A stretch of DNA of 22,895 nucleotides from a virus. Of this stretch, positions 7,271 to 13,391 are shown piece by piece; position 1 is the first letter of the stretch, and every line of letters starts with the position of its first letter. The DNA lies in IMG/VR virus record IMGVR_UViG_3300030116_003434, positions 1 through 22,895 of that record; one strand, given 5' to 3'. The translations under genes and the position numbers were made by a program. The notes under the pieces are model-generated. The model did not search any database and was not told the DNA's origin. It saw nothing but the letters and a program-made list of their open reading frames with translations.

Positions 7271-8024
7271 TCTTCATACCCTCCCATAACTTAGGCATAT
7301 CAAATTTAGTTCTAGCAAGGAAGTGGTTGATCTTACCGTCTTGCTTGCCCTTCCACTGATATGGCATTCTATTCCAATATGTATCCAACTCATAAACGTT
7401 AAAAATAGACTGACTTAACTGTAAGTTAATGTACATCTGTTCAGTATAGCGAGTGTGCAGTACATAATGATCAATTGACTTAAAGTGTTCTCTTGCCTTA
7501 TGACGTCCGTGTTTAGTCCACATCTGCAGACCACCGTTCATATAGCGAAACCGCTCGTCTGGATACAACTTTGACTTAGGAAACATCCACTTCTTATCAT
7601 CAAAGAGTAACTTACCATAGGCGATGATACCACGTTGATACTGTGGTACGTCCATCACTCTCTTTAACCACCCAGCAGGTCCACCCGTATGTACACCGAG
7701 TTCGTGTACCATGGCCACATCTGCTTCTTGGTCAAAACTCTCAAATATGTTGTCGTTGGTATTGCACAGCATATCCAAGTCCATCTTCATTACGTTGTCG
7801 TACTGATCGAACTGTGGATCGTAATGCATTCTGATAGAATCTAGGCGAGGATCGAGATGCTCGAAGTAGCGGTCATGTAAGAGGAGATAGTCCGCACCGC
7901 AGTACTCTGCGTACTTCTTAGCATTCTCGGATCCAGCCTTAGCCCAGTCGGGCATTTCAATTCCACCCATGTCAGCGTCAAATGATTCATAGGGTATGTA
8001 ATATTGTAAGATGAGATTCTTCAT
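7224..8024 (-). CDS. GT-A glycosyltransferase, third GT8-like paralogue
   Basis: This 266-residue protein starts MKNLILQYYIPYESFDADMG. It has ENAKKYAEYCGADYLLLHDR (33-52), then YDNVMKMDLDML with the D-x-D at D82 and D84, then YMNGGLQMWTKHG in the position where the GT at 3619-4434 has YNAGMVVFTREG. This common order marks the two as paralogues. I prefer the ATG at 8024 over the TTG at 8030 because the paralogue starts identically; no strong ribosome binding site is visible for either. It is the first enzyme of the glycosylation island in transcription order, 6 bp after a membrane-protein gene. Confidence 0.74.
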   Translation of the reverse strand: MKNLILQYYIPYESFDADMGGIEMPDWAKAGSENAKKYAEYCGADYLLLHDRYFEHLDPRLDSIRMHYDPQFDQYDNVMKMDLDMLCNTNDNIFESFDQEADVAMVHELGVHTGGPAGWLKRVMDVPQYQRGIIAYGKLLFDDKKWMFPKSKLYPDERFRYMNGGLQMWTKHGRHKAREHFKSIDHYVLHTRYTEQMYINLQLSQSIFNVYELDTYWNRMPYQWKGKQDGKINHFLARTKFDMPKLWEGMKSGEIFRDCSWCKTGS

Positions 8025-8030
8025 AATCAA

Positions 8031-8534
8031 TTATTCGTGTTCACCACCTGGATCGTTAGCGTCTAGCATTACTTTTTTACCGTTCATCCACATATGGCCA
8101 CGTGTGCGACTTACCGAATGGTATCCATCAGTGCGCAAGCTAAAAACCTTTGGATTACGTTTTGCAGTCTCAAAGGTGCCAACTGTGATGGCAATTGCTG
8201 CCAAGATAATTAAGTGAGCCACTGCTGTAAAGCCAAAGATCCACATACTGCCGAAGTACATACTAAAGACTACACACCACATCCAAGCAAGAACTTGCAT
8301 AACCATATGGCGTGTGTTAAGATCGGGAATGTTACTCAGTGGATTTCTCTTGTCGTCCATCACTAAGTTCCATCCGTCGACTATCATTTTTCTCATCGGA
8401 TAAACTCCTTTTTCAAATATTACGTCTTTAGGATAATTCGCATCCATCTGATCTCTGAAGTCGATAGCATCGTATACGTCATCAAACAACTGACTGATAC
8501 GTTTATCCTTAAAGTACGCTGTCACTTTATACAT
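8031..8534 (-). CDS. Predicted inner-membrane protein, two transmembrane segments
   Basis: This 167-residue protein has a soluble N-terminal domain (MYKVTAYFKDKRISQLFDDV through about residue 75), then two hydrophobic segments around 79-97 (MVMQVLAWMWCVVFSMYFG) and 99-120 (WIFGFTAVAHLIILAAIAI), and a basic C-terminal tail. The short spacing between helices suggests a hairpin with both ends in the cytoplasm. The gene overlaps the upstream EF-hand protein by one base (stop/start TAATG). I do not recognise a family. A role in membrane remodelling or in anchoring the downstream glycan enzymes is possible but only inferred from position. Confidence 0.65.
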   Translation of the reverse strand: MYKVTAYFKDKRISQLFDDVYDAIDFRDQMDANYPKDVIFEKGVYPMRKMIVDGWNLVMDDKRNPLSNIPDLNTRHMVMQVLAWMWCVVFSMYFGSMWIFGFTAVAHLIILAAIAITVGTFETAKRNPKVFSLRTDGYHSVSRTRGHMWMNGKKVMLDANDPGGEHE

Positions 8535-8881
8535 TACTTAGTGGTACCATTCGTTGTTTTTGTTTTTTGATATGCTTGTGCACCGAAGAAAGTAGCAACT
8601 AACGCAGATATGGCAACAAAATACGTAGGTGCGATATCACTAATTAATTCTGCAGCTTTATCGTATCCAAGCATAGCCGTAACTAATATGCCACTTGGAT
8701 ATAATAACATTCCCCAAAGCGCAAACCAAGCCATCTTTCGAATCTGATCTTCCTTTGCATCTTCATTCTCAATGCGCAGCATTTTCTCTTCCATTGCAAT
8801 TTCATCATCGGTTACTACACCGTCGCCGTTTCTATCAAAATGCTCAAACTTACTCCCAGGTTCTAGTGTCTTTGGTGCCAT
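8534..8881 (-). CDS. EF-hand membrane protein
   Basis: This 115-residue protein has a complete EF-hand loop at 16-27, DRNGDGVVTDDE: ligands D16, N18, D20, T24 and E27, with G21 at the usual turn position. The loop is followed by a charged helix (EEKMLRIENEDAKEDQIRKM) and two transmembrane segments near 49-68 and 83-101. I recall similar EF-hand plus two-helix proteins in other marine T4-like phages, function unproven. The start at 8881 has AGGAG 8 bp upstream; a longer frame from 8932 lies inside the preceding gene and is less likely. Holin or calcium-sensing membrane protein are both possible. Confidence in the domain call is higher than in any role. Confidence 0.7.
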   Translation of the reverse strand: MAPKTLEPGSKFEHFDRNGDGVVTDDEIAMEEKMLRIENEDAKEDQIRKMAWFALWGMLLYPSGILVTAMLGYDKAAELISDIAPTYFVAISALVATFFGAQAYQKTKTTNGTTK

Positions 8882-9068
8882 CGTAGTACTCCTTAATGGT
8901 CTGTGCGATTTCTTTTGCATCATCAAAGCCATTCCGAAGCGAGTTCGACCTGTGGCCGTTCTCTAAAAACCAACTGATAGTATCTATATCAGAACCTTGA
9001 GGCATATTAAAATGTTGTGTAATATCCTCAAACTCTGATCTTAGTCTAAGTATTTCTGTGAACTGCAT
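8850..9068 (-). CDS. 72-residue conserved phage protein
   Basis: The small acidic protein begins MQFTEILRLRSEFEDITQHF and ends YYDGTKDTRTWE. It is mostly helical, with a central ISWFLENGHRSNSLRNGFDDA segment. I recall similar proteins in marine T4-like phages but no function. It overlaps the HAD gene upstream by 28 bp and the EF-hand gene downstream by 32 bp (from the chosen start). No metal-binding or membrane motif is present. Confidence 0.6.
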   Translation of the reverse strand: MQFTEILRLRSEFEDITQHFNMPQGSDIDTISWFLENGHRSNSLRNGFDDAKEIAQTIKEYYDGTKDTRTWE

Positions 9069-9601
9069 TCATATGCCTCTTTCAGTTTTACAAATAGGTA
9101 TTCTTCAAGATCATCTTCATTGGTCTGAAAGCGAATACCAATACCTCCAGCCTTTTCCCAACGCGTAATGTTTTCTGGCTTATCGTCAACCAGAATGTTT
9201 GGTTTGCGTGTGAGTGGATTTATAGCATACTTATGTTTGTTAGAAGTAATGATAAGATTCTCTACCAATGGTGGCATATAGTTTTTATCTTCTAGCCAAC
9301 GACGTTTCCAATAGGCTGAGTTGTTATGATCACCTTTGAGTGGCGAAGAGCAGATGCCCCAGTCACCGTCAGTAAGATCTTTAACAAACCGTATTATTTC
9401 ACAGGATATACTAGCACCTGCTCTACGAGGACCACGATCTTCTCTAAAGATCGGAAGCGTATAAAAGAAGTCAGTGTTAGCGAGTTCTTTAAACTTAATC
9501 TCACGATCTTGGATTGACTTCCAGTGATCAACACCGTACTTGAGTTCGATACCACTGAAGAAGTCAGCGATCACACCATCCATATCAAGATAAACTGTCA
9601 T
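9041..9601 (-). CDS. HAD-superfamily 5'(3')-deoxyribonucleotidase-like phosphatase
   Basis: This 186-residue protein carries the HAD motifs in order: DMDGVIADF with nucleophile D6 and acid/base D8, the motif II serine in ICSSPLKG (S85/S86), a lysine near K122-K124, and the acidic motif ILVDDKPENI (D139, D140). Length and motif style match 5'(3')-deoxyribonucleotidases (NT5C group), which hydrolyse deoxynucleoside monophosphates. It would act in the cytoplasm and could recycle or balance nucleotides alongside the ribonucleotide reductase and exonuclease encoded upstream. A polynucleotide 3'-phosphatase is an alternative. It overlaps a 37-residue microprotein upstream and a 72-residue protein downstream. 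Confidence 0.75.
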   Translation of the reverse strand: MTVYLDMDGVIADFFSGIELKYGVDHWKSIQDREIKFKELANTDFFYTLPIFREDRGPRRAGASISCEIIRFVKDLTDGDWGICSSPLKGDHNNSAYWKRRWLEDKNYMPPLVENLIITSNKHKYAINPLTRKPNILVDDKPENITRWEKAGGIGIRFQTNEDDLEEYLFVKLKEAYECSSQKYLD

Positions 9602-9698
9602 TGATCTTCTCCATTGTAAATGAAACCATTGTATCTATTTGGTCGGGAAAGAAGTACCCGACTGTGATACCAAAGATGAGTATAAAGATAGTCTGCAT
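9585..9698 (-). CDS. 37-residue single-pass membrane microprotein
   Basis: The short frame starts at an ATG sharing its A with the upstream stop (TAATG) and has GGGAG 7 bp before it, which strongly supports translation. The product begins MQTIFILIFGITVGYFFPDQ, a hydrophobic N-terminal helix, followed by an amphipathic tail ending MEKINDSLS. It overlaps the start of the HAD gene by 17 bp in another frame. No family is recognised; tiny one-helix proteins are frequent in T4-like phages. Confidence 0.65.
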   Translation of the reverse strand: MQTIFILIFGITVGYFFPDQIDTMVSFTMEKINDSLS

Positions 9699-9901
9699 TA
9701 GCAATCTCCCTGTAGTCTTCTGATAGCATAGATTTCTCTGCAGATATCGAGACGCTTCTGAAGATCTTTGATGATCTTAGGTGACTTTGGAAGATTGAGC
9801 TTATGCTCTTGCTGAATCATATGTGGAAGGACTCTCAACATACGATCGAGAGATTCTTGGTTGTTGATAACCTGCTCTCTGAAACGTGAAACTGAAACCA
9901 T
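9698..9901 (-). CDS. 67-residue helical protein, first gene of its transcription unit
   Basis: Begins MVSVSRFREQVINNQESLDR and is predicted almost wholly alpha-helical and basic, with LPKSPKIIKDLQKRLDICREI in the middle. AGGAG lies 8 bp before the ATG, and a near-consensus promoter (9936-9964) sits immediately upstream, so this is the leader gene of the transcript that leads into the HAD, membrane and glycosylation genes. No domain is recognised. The charge pattern would suit a small regulator or nucleic-acid-binding protein, which is inference. Confidence 0.65.
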   Translation of the reverse strand: MVSVSRFREQVINNQESLDRMLRVLPHMIQQEHKLNLPKSPKIIKDLQKRLDICREIYAIRRLQGDC

Positions 9902-9994
9902 AATGTATTCTCCTCTTTTCTCATTTTATAGATATATTATACACTATTTTTTAATGAATGTAAATAGAAAAATGCACTTTTTTCTAATTTTTTT
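9902..9994. other. AT-rich intergenic region between two transcription units
   Basis: This 93 bp gap lies between the oxygenase gene stop and the 67-residue protein. It holds the promoter at 9936-9964 and the AGGAG ribosome binding site just before position 9901. A weak AT-only inverted repeat (AGAAAAA/TTTTTCT, 9966-9985) lies between the oxygenase stop and the -35 box. Nothing else is seen. Confidence 0.6.
9936..9964 (-). promoter_or_regulatory. Sigma-70-like promoter for the HAD/EF-hand/glycosylation unit
   Basis: On the minus strand a TTTACA -35 box (9959-9964) is followed after exactly 17 bp by a perfect TATAAT -10 box (9936-9941). The -35 differs from TTGACA at one base. Transcription would start near 9929, giving a leader of about 28 nt before the ATG at 9901. 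It is one of four promoters in the window with this exact design. Confidence 0.75.
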
Positions 9995-10618
9995 TCATTT
10001 ATATTTCCAATTAATGTTACACACTCCAATGATTCTTGGCTTACTAATGTTAAGATTGATTCCCTTTTCGACCACGTGTTTGAGATAAGCTGGAAAGATT
10101 ATCATATCGTCTTCTTCAACATCCATGGTACACTCTGGCCACCATGCTGAGTTGTTGTAGTCGTCTTTGTCAAGCATATGCATAACATCATTTGTGTTAT
10201 GTGAATACTGACCAAAGATTAGAGGATTGATGAACTTGGTTGGTTTGTGTTGGTCAGGATCATAACTAATATAATGTGTTGATCCAAACATACCCTGCCA
10301 ACCGTTTCTACGATAGAAATGGTCGTGCATTTTCATATACTTGGAGTTTACAGCAAGATTGATCAACTGCCACTTATAGTTAAACTTTCCCTTGATTTGA
10401 CTCATGTAATCGTCAATGGCTTTACCATACGACTTACCAAGGCCCTTCATGTCTGGCATATTAATAAAGTCTCGATGATAGTGGTGTAAGTCAGATACGT
10501 CGTCCCATAGATTATGGTACGGATTTTCAGCATACTTTTGTGTACACTCGTATATAAGCTTTTCTTTATCATACGACTCTGGATCTATCTTGCATTTATA
10601 GATCTGAGTCGGAAACAT
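9995..10618 (-). CDS. 2OG-Fe(II) oxygenase-like protein
   Basis: This 207-residue protein begins MFPTQIYKCKIDPESYDKEK, the FPT-x-IY opening I associate with the putative 2OG-Fe(II) oxygenase group in phages and bacteria. A central MHDHFYRRNGWQGMFGSTHY block supplies H-D-H residues for iron binding, and the C-terminal DDMIIFPAYLKHVVEKG plus PRIIGVCNINW supplies the distal histidine and the 2OG-contacting arginine. This order (HxD/H, then far H, then R) is the double-stranded beta-helix pattern. I chose the ATG at 10618; a TTG at 10630 overlapping the exonuclease stop is possible. Substrate unknown; nucleobase, protein or glycan oxidation are all possible. Confidence 0.65.
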   Translation of the reverse strand: MFPTQIYKCKIDPESYDKEKLIYECTQKYAENPYHNLWDDVSDLHHYHRDFINMPDMKGLGKSYGKAIDDYMSQIKGKFNYKWQLINLAVNSKYMKMHDHFYRRNGWQGMFGSTHYISYDPDQHKPTKFINPLIFGQYSHNTNDVMHMLDKDDYNNSAWWPECTMDVEEDDMIIFPAYLKHVVEKGINLNISKPRIIGVCNINWKYK

Positions 10619-10626
10619 ATTATAGA

Positions 10627-11301
10627 TCAATGGAACAACTGTCTCCGATTATATTCGTCACGCCACTTAATCATTTCGTCAATCCATCCATCACGAGTTT
10701 CTTTGTACATAACAGGATGGAAGTCGTCCACGTCCATTACGATACGAGTTTGATTTATAGCCATACCCGTACGTTCTTCCCACATAACAGCGTACGCTGC
10801 TAGTTGCATGAAATAATTTCCAATGTTGGCTTTTTTCTTGGGGCGTCTACTTGTTTTCCAGTCGACGATGGTTGGTACTCCTGCCCACTCAACAACAGCA
10901 TCACATGTTCCTGCCATCTGTAAGTGATCAGAATATAGTGGCACTTCTTGCGCGTATACTTTTGTGACATTTTTATCCAACAATGGTCTGAGGTTTTCGA
11001 GTGACTGTACTACGTGTGGTAAGAAACCTTCTTTGTAGTCAGGATCGTTTTGCAGATACTTCTCAATGATACTATGAACTTGAGTACCACGAGTGGCTGC
11101 TCGAGCTCCGATTCGATTGGCTTCTTCTTCGCCAACACGTTTACGCCATTTGGCAATCGATTCTTCGTTTACGATGCTAAGTATAGTAGTAACACTAGGA
11201 TAAGCATTGCCATCCAAGGTAACATAACGCCGTCCGTCTGGACTATCTCTTCGATCCAATGTTTCATAGCCAATATCAATTTTTTCATGGATAAACTCCA
11301 T
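10627..11301 (-). CDS. PD-(D/E)XK exonuclease, Cas4/RecB-like
   Basis: This 224-residue protein carries a full RecB-type nuclease core in order: GTQVH (72-76) with H76, E119 in YAQEVPLY, GTCDAVVEW (131-139) with D134, IVDWKTS (145-151) with catalytic D147 and K149, and YFMQLAAYAVMW with Q166 and Y170. That set (H, E, GxxD, DxK, QxxxY) is diagnostic of the Cas4/AddB/lambda-exonuclease-like group. It probably degrades DNA ends, for host DNA scavenging or recombination. The start at 11301 has AAGGA 7 bp upstream; a TTG at 11319 is less likely. It is the first gene after the promoter at 11330-11358. No Fe-S cysteine cluster is present, unlike true Cas4. Confidence 0.82.
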   Translation of the reverse strand: MEFIHEKIDIGYETLDRRDSPDGRRYVTLDGNAYPSVTTILSIVNEESIAKWRKRVGEEEANRIGARAATRGTQVHSIIEKYLQNDPDYKEGFLPHVVQSLENLRPLLDKNVTKVYAQEVPLYSDHLQMAGTCDAVVEWAGVPTIVDWKTSRRPKKKANIGNYFMQLAAYAVMWEERTGMAINQTRIVMDVDDFHPVMYKETRDGWIDEMIKWRDEYNRRQLFH

Positions 11302-11329
11302 AGCATAATCCTTTTTCAATTGTAGTACT

Positions 11330-11358
11330 ATTATACCACATTTTTTCAGTCATGTAAA
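11330..11358 (-). promoter_or_regulatory. Sigma-70-like promoter for the exonuclease/oxygenase unit
   Basis: TTTACA (11353-11358) and TATAAT (11330-11335) on the minus strand are separated by exactly 17 bp. The -35 box lies inside the last codons of the exported-protein gene upstream. The -10 sits in a small inverted repeat (TGTGGTA...TACTACA, 11321-11340; 7 bp stem with one G-U, 6 nt loop). Confidence 0.72.
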
Positions 11359-11723
11359 CGGTTAAATTGTTCTTCGAACCAATCGGGAGCAGTAAAGTCG
11401 ATTTGATCGCCAACTGCCACCACACATGCTTGGTTACTAGGTATGTTATATTCTACCATATGCCAAGAGCCAAGATCAGGATCAGAGAACGCAATGAACG
11501 GATGGGCATAAGGAGTGTTCTCAATACGCACTGCACCTACACCTGCAAACAGAGGTACTTGGTTTCTCTCTGTCATCAAATCATTTACTTCTTTAATCGT
11601 TGCGCACTGGACTGGTTTTTGAAACCACCCTACTTCTGCAAAAGCGTTTGATACGACAATAACGCCGACACCAAAACAGAATGCGGCGATAAGTTGTTTA
11701 TCAAACTTTCCAAATTTAAACAT
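11346..11723 (-). CDS. Exported protein of unknown function
   Basis: This 125-residue protein opens MFKFGKFDKQLIAAFCFGVG, a lysine-containing n-region followed by a hydrophobic core and an AFA motif near 27-29, a good Sec signal peptide with predicted cleavage after AFA. The mature part (about 96 residues) contains two cysteines near 40 and 99, which could form a disulfide in the periplasm. It ends with an acidic PDWFEEQF segment. It shares a base with the PhoH stop/start junction. Function unknown; the family is not recognised. Confidence 0.62.
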   Translation of the reverse strand: MFKFGKFDKQLIAAFCFGVGVIVVSNAFAEVGWFQKPVQCATIKEVNDLMTERNQVPLFAGVGAVRIENTPYAHPFIAFSDPDLGSWHMVEYNIPSNQACVVAVGDQIDFTAPDWFEEQFNRLHD

Positions 11724-12403
11724 TACTTGAGTCCCATCATCTCCTTGGTCATTATGTAATCTCTAACGATACCAGACCGTACGATATCATCCCAACCAAA
11801 TTGCACTGTAGAGAAGTTATTCATCCGCTCCACGATATTAAGAAACTTCATTAATCCGTCTCTCTCACCTTCGCCTCTGAAGTCTGACTGAAGGTAGTCT
11901 CCCGCAAATATAATACGGCAGTGTTCTCCTACACGAGTCATGACTGAGTCTAACTCGTGGAAGTTAAGATTCTGCATTTCGTCGACGATTATGATCGCTC
12001 GATCGAAAGTCTTACCACGAACAAAAGACGTGGTCTCGAATTGAATCTGATGGCTTGACACCATCTTATTATACGCTGCAGTAGTATTAAATAACTCCTC
12101 GCATATTGACTTATATGGAGACTCAAATGCTGCAGTCTTTTCTTCTAGTTTTCCAGGTAAGAAACCAACCTCTCTTACAGCTACAACAGATCTAACGATA
12201 ATGATCTTATCGTAACAAGAACTTTTCTGCAGCATCTCATCCAAAGCAAGATACATTGCAATAAAAGTCTTACCCGTACCTGCCGATCCCATCAGTACTA
12301 AGTTGTCGCCGTCGTCCCAGAGATCGTAAGTCTTCTCTTGGTTTATGGTCATAGGATCGATCTGTAACAGGTCGTCCTCTTTTACTCTCATACTGTTGTT
12401 CAT
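11723..12403 (-). CDS. phoH: PhoH-like ATPase
   Basis: This 226-residue protein has a Walker A at 39-46 (GSAGTGKT), a Walker B strand at 136-143 (AIIIVDEM) followed by QN, and the downstream FAGDYLQSDF strand typical of PhoH. REVGFLPGKLEEK (77-89) is the PhoH signature loop. PhoH-like genes are widespread in marine phages; the protein is thought to act as a P-loop NTPase with possible RNA or nucleotide-related functions, but its role in infection is unproven. The start overlaps the preceding stop (TGATG). An in-frame ATG four codons later is an alternative. The family assignment is secure. Confidence 0.9.
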   Translation of the reverse strand: MNNSMRVKEDDLLQIDPMTINQEKTYDLWDDGDNLVLMGSAGTGKTFIAMYLALDEMLQKSSCYDKIIIVRSVVAVREVGFLPGKLEEKTAAFESPYKSICEELFNTTAAYNKMVSSHQIQFETTSFVRGKTFDRAIIIVDEMQNLNFHELDSVMTRVGEHCRIIFAGDYLQSDFRGEGERDGLMKFLNIVERMNNFSTVQFGWDDIVRSGIVRDYIMTKEMMGLK

Positions 12404-12633
12404 CAGTCGTTAATCGTACTTCCCGGATACTTTTTCTTCAGTGACTTAAGGTGACTGCGAAAATCTGTATCGGTTCTACTCATAGTGCTGCCATGGATTG
12501 TGATAAACTGGTTTGGTTTCCACACTCGTATGACATCAGGCAACTCGTCAAGGATAGTCTGCAGTTCTTCGTACGGAACGTTGACATCCCACTCTTCTAG
12601 AGTCTTAGTGTCTCTTAGGGTGTAAAGCGGCAT
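12403..12633 (-). CDS. Small FmdB-like phage protein lacking zinc cysteines
   Basis: This 76-residue protein begins MPLYTLRDTKTLEEWDVNVP, the M-P-x-Y-x-x-R-x opening of FmdB/zinc-ribbon regulators, but the C-x2-C pairs that bind zinc in that family are absent. The body (YEELQTILDELPDVIRVW) is followed by a basic FRSHLKSLKKKYPG tail. GAGGA lies 8 bp before the ATG at 12633, which supports this start over one at 12705. It overlaps the upstream 57-residue gene by 29 bp and touches the PhoH start. I recall similar short proteins in marine T4-like phages. Function unknown. Confidence 0.6.
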   Translation of the reverse strand: MPLYTLRDTKTLEEWDVNVPYEELQTILDELPDVIRVWKPNQFITIHGSTMSRTDTDFRSHLKSLKKKYPGSTIND

Positions 12634-12778
12634 TAATCTGTTCCTCAAGTTCTCTAGTGCGGTGTGACATCCAACTGATAGCTGTGCTGATATGTCCGGT
12701 ATCATGAGGAGCTAGTTGCTTTTCTGCATGACGAATTTCTTCTAACAAAATTTTATAACGATCAAGTGCTGTGTACAT
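12605..12778 (-). CDS. 57-residue helical protein
   Basis: Begins MYTALDRYKILLEEIRHAEK and is a helical hairpin by residue pattern: KILLEEIRHAEKQL, then a GHISTAISW turn, then SHRTRELEEQINAAL. The start at 12778 lies inside the end of the upstream gene (17 bp overlap), preceded by GGTGG. A GTG at 12802 is possible but lies deeper in that gene. Coiled-coil dimerisation is plausible. No family is recognised. Confidence 0.55.
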   Translation of the reverse strand: MYTALDRYKILLEEIRHAEKQLAPHDTGHISTAISWMSHRTRELEEQINAALHPKRH

Positions 12779-13328
12779 TATTAAACCACCATGGTATATC
12801 ACGCTTTGTCCAGGCCATCTTAAAGCGTGCTTGTTTCGTTTGATAGAACATCCGATATGACCGAACCGGATCTTCTGGGAACATACACTCAGGATTTGAC
12901 TGCATAGCCAACTTGAACTGAGTCTGCTTTACCATCGGTATGTTATGTGGTAATACCCACAGTGGTGCTTTGAGTAACGACGTCTTATGCACCTTTCCAT
13001 ACCTGTATGTATACTCGTCGCAAAGAGCTTCAAAGTGACGCCAGTGCCAGAGATAGTTATCAGCTGACTCCATAGTCCATACAGTACAAGGATGATTGTA
13101 GTGTACTGCTTTGTACAGTATTTGATCCATCTCAGGATCGTCAAACAAACGGTAGTGCTTTACCATTCGCTTACCTGACTTTGACGGTGCAATCTGTACT
13201 GTACCGTCCAATATGCGGTGAGCCGTGGACAACATTTGAGCTGACTCAACGATCATCTTAACGACGTGTTTGTCGCATTGCAGCTGCGCAGCCACAACTG
13301 GATCTTCGTGTAAAACAAAAATATTCAT
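12762..13328 (-). CDS. Conserved marine-phage protein of unknown function
   Basis: This 188-residue protein begins MNIFVLHEDPVVAAQLQCDK and continues HVVKMIVESAQMLSTAHRI, a motif I recall from cyanophage and other marine T4-like proteins of unknown function. It is rich in histidine and aromatic residues (HYNHPCTVWTMES, NYLWHWRHFEALCDEY), which could form a metal site or nucleic-acid surface. It is the first gene after the promoter/hairpin at 13334-13388, and its ribosome binding site (AGGGG) lies in the 3' arm of that hairpin. I cannot assign a reaction. Confidence 0.65.
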   Translation of the reverse strand: MNIFVLHEDPVVAAQLQCDKHVVKMIVESAQMLSTAHRILDGTVQIAPSKSGKRMVKHYRLFDDPEMDQILYKAVHYNHPCTVWTMESADNYLWHWRHFEALCDEYTYRYGKVHKTSLLKAPLWVLPHNIPMVKQTQFKLAMQSNPECMFPEDPVRSYRMFYQTKQARFKMAWTKRDIPWWFNNVHST

Positions 13329-13333
13329 AACGT

Positions 13334-13379
13334 AAAACCCCTGTCCTAATGATATTTATATTATATCATAGAACAGGGG
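13334..13379 (-). promoter_or_regulatory. Strong hairpin with U tail hiding the next ribosome binding site
   Basis: On the minus strand CCCCTGTTCTATGATA (13379-13364) pairs with TATCATTAGGACAGGGG (13354-13338): 16 bp including one G-U, one bulged base, 9 nt loop, then TTTT. It reads as a Rho-independent terminator for RNA coming from the unit upstream. The 3' arm also contains the AGGGG ribosome binding site of the gene starting at 13328, so any RNA that reads through would have it sequestered. RNA started from the promoter within the hairpin lacks the 5' arm. Confidence 0.75.
13353..13360 (-). promoter_or_regulatory. Candidate T4-type late promoter TATAAATA in hairpin loop
   Basis: The octamer TATAAATA on the minus strand equals the T4 late consensus and overlaps the last base of the TATAAT box by one. 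It spans the loop and top of the stem of the hairpin at 13338-13379, and transcription would begin a few bases downstream, before the ribosome binding site. In an AT-rich genome an octamer can occur by chance, so the location is the main support. Confidence 0.4.
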
Positions 13380-13388
13380 AAATGTAAA
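13360..13388 (-). promoter_or_regulatory. Sigma-70-like promoter for the PhoH unit
   Basis: TTTACA (13383-13388) and TATAAT (13360-13365) on the minus strand are exactly 17 bp apart. The spacer is the 5' arm of the hairpin and the -10 reaches into its loop. Transcription would begin near 13353, giving a leader of about 25 nt with the AGGGG ribosome binding site free. Confidence 0.75.
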
Positions 13389-13391
13389 CAA

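Noticed and set aside
9966-9985. AGAAAAA/TTTTTCT inverted repeat after the oxygenase gene
   Set aside because: The stem is nearly all A-T and only 7 bp with a 6 nt loop, too weak to call a terminator.
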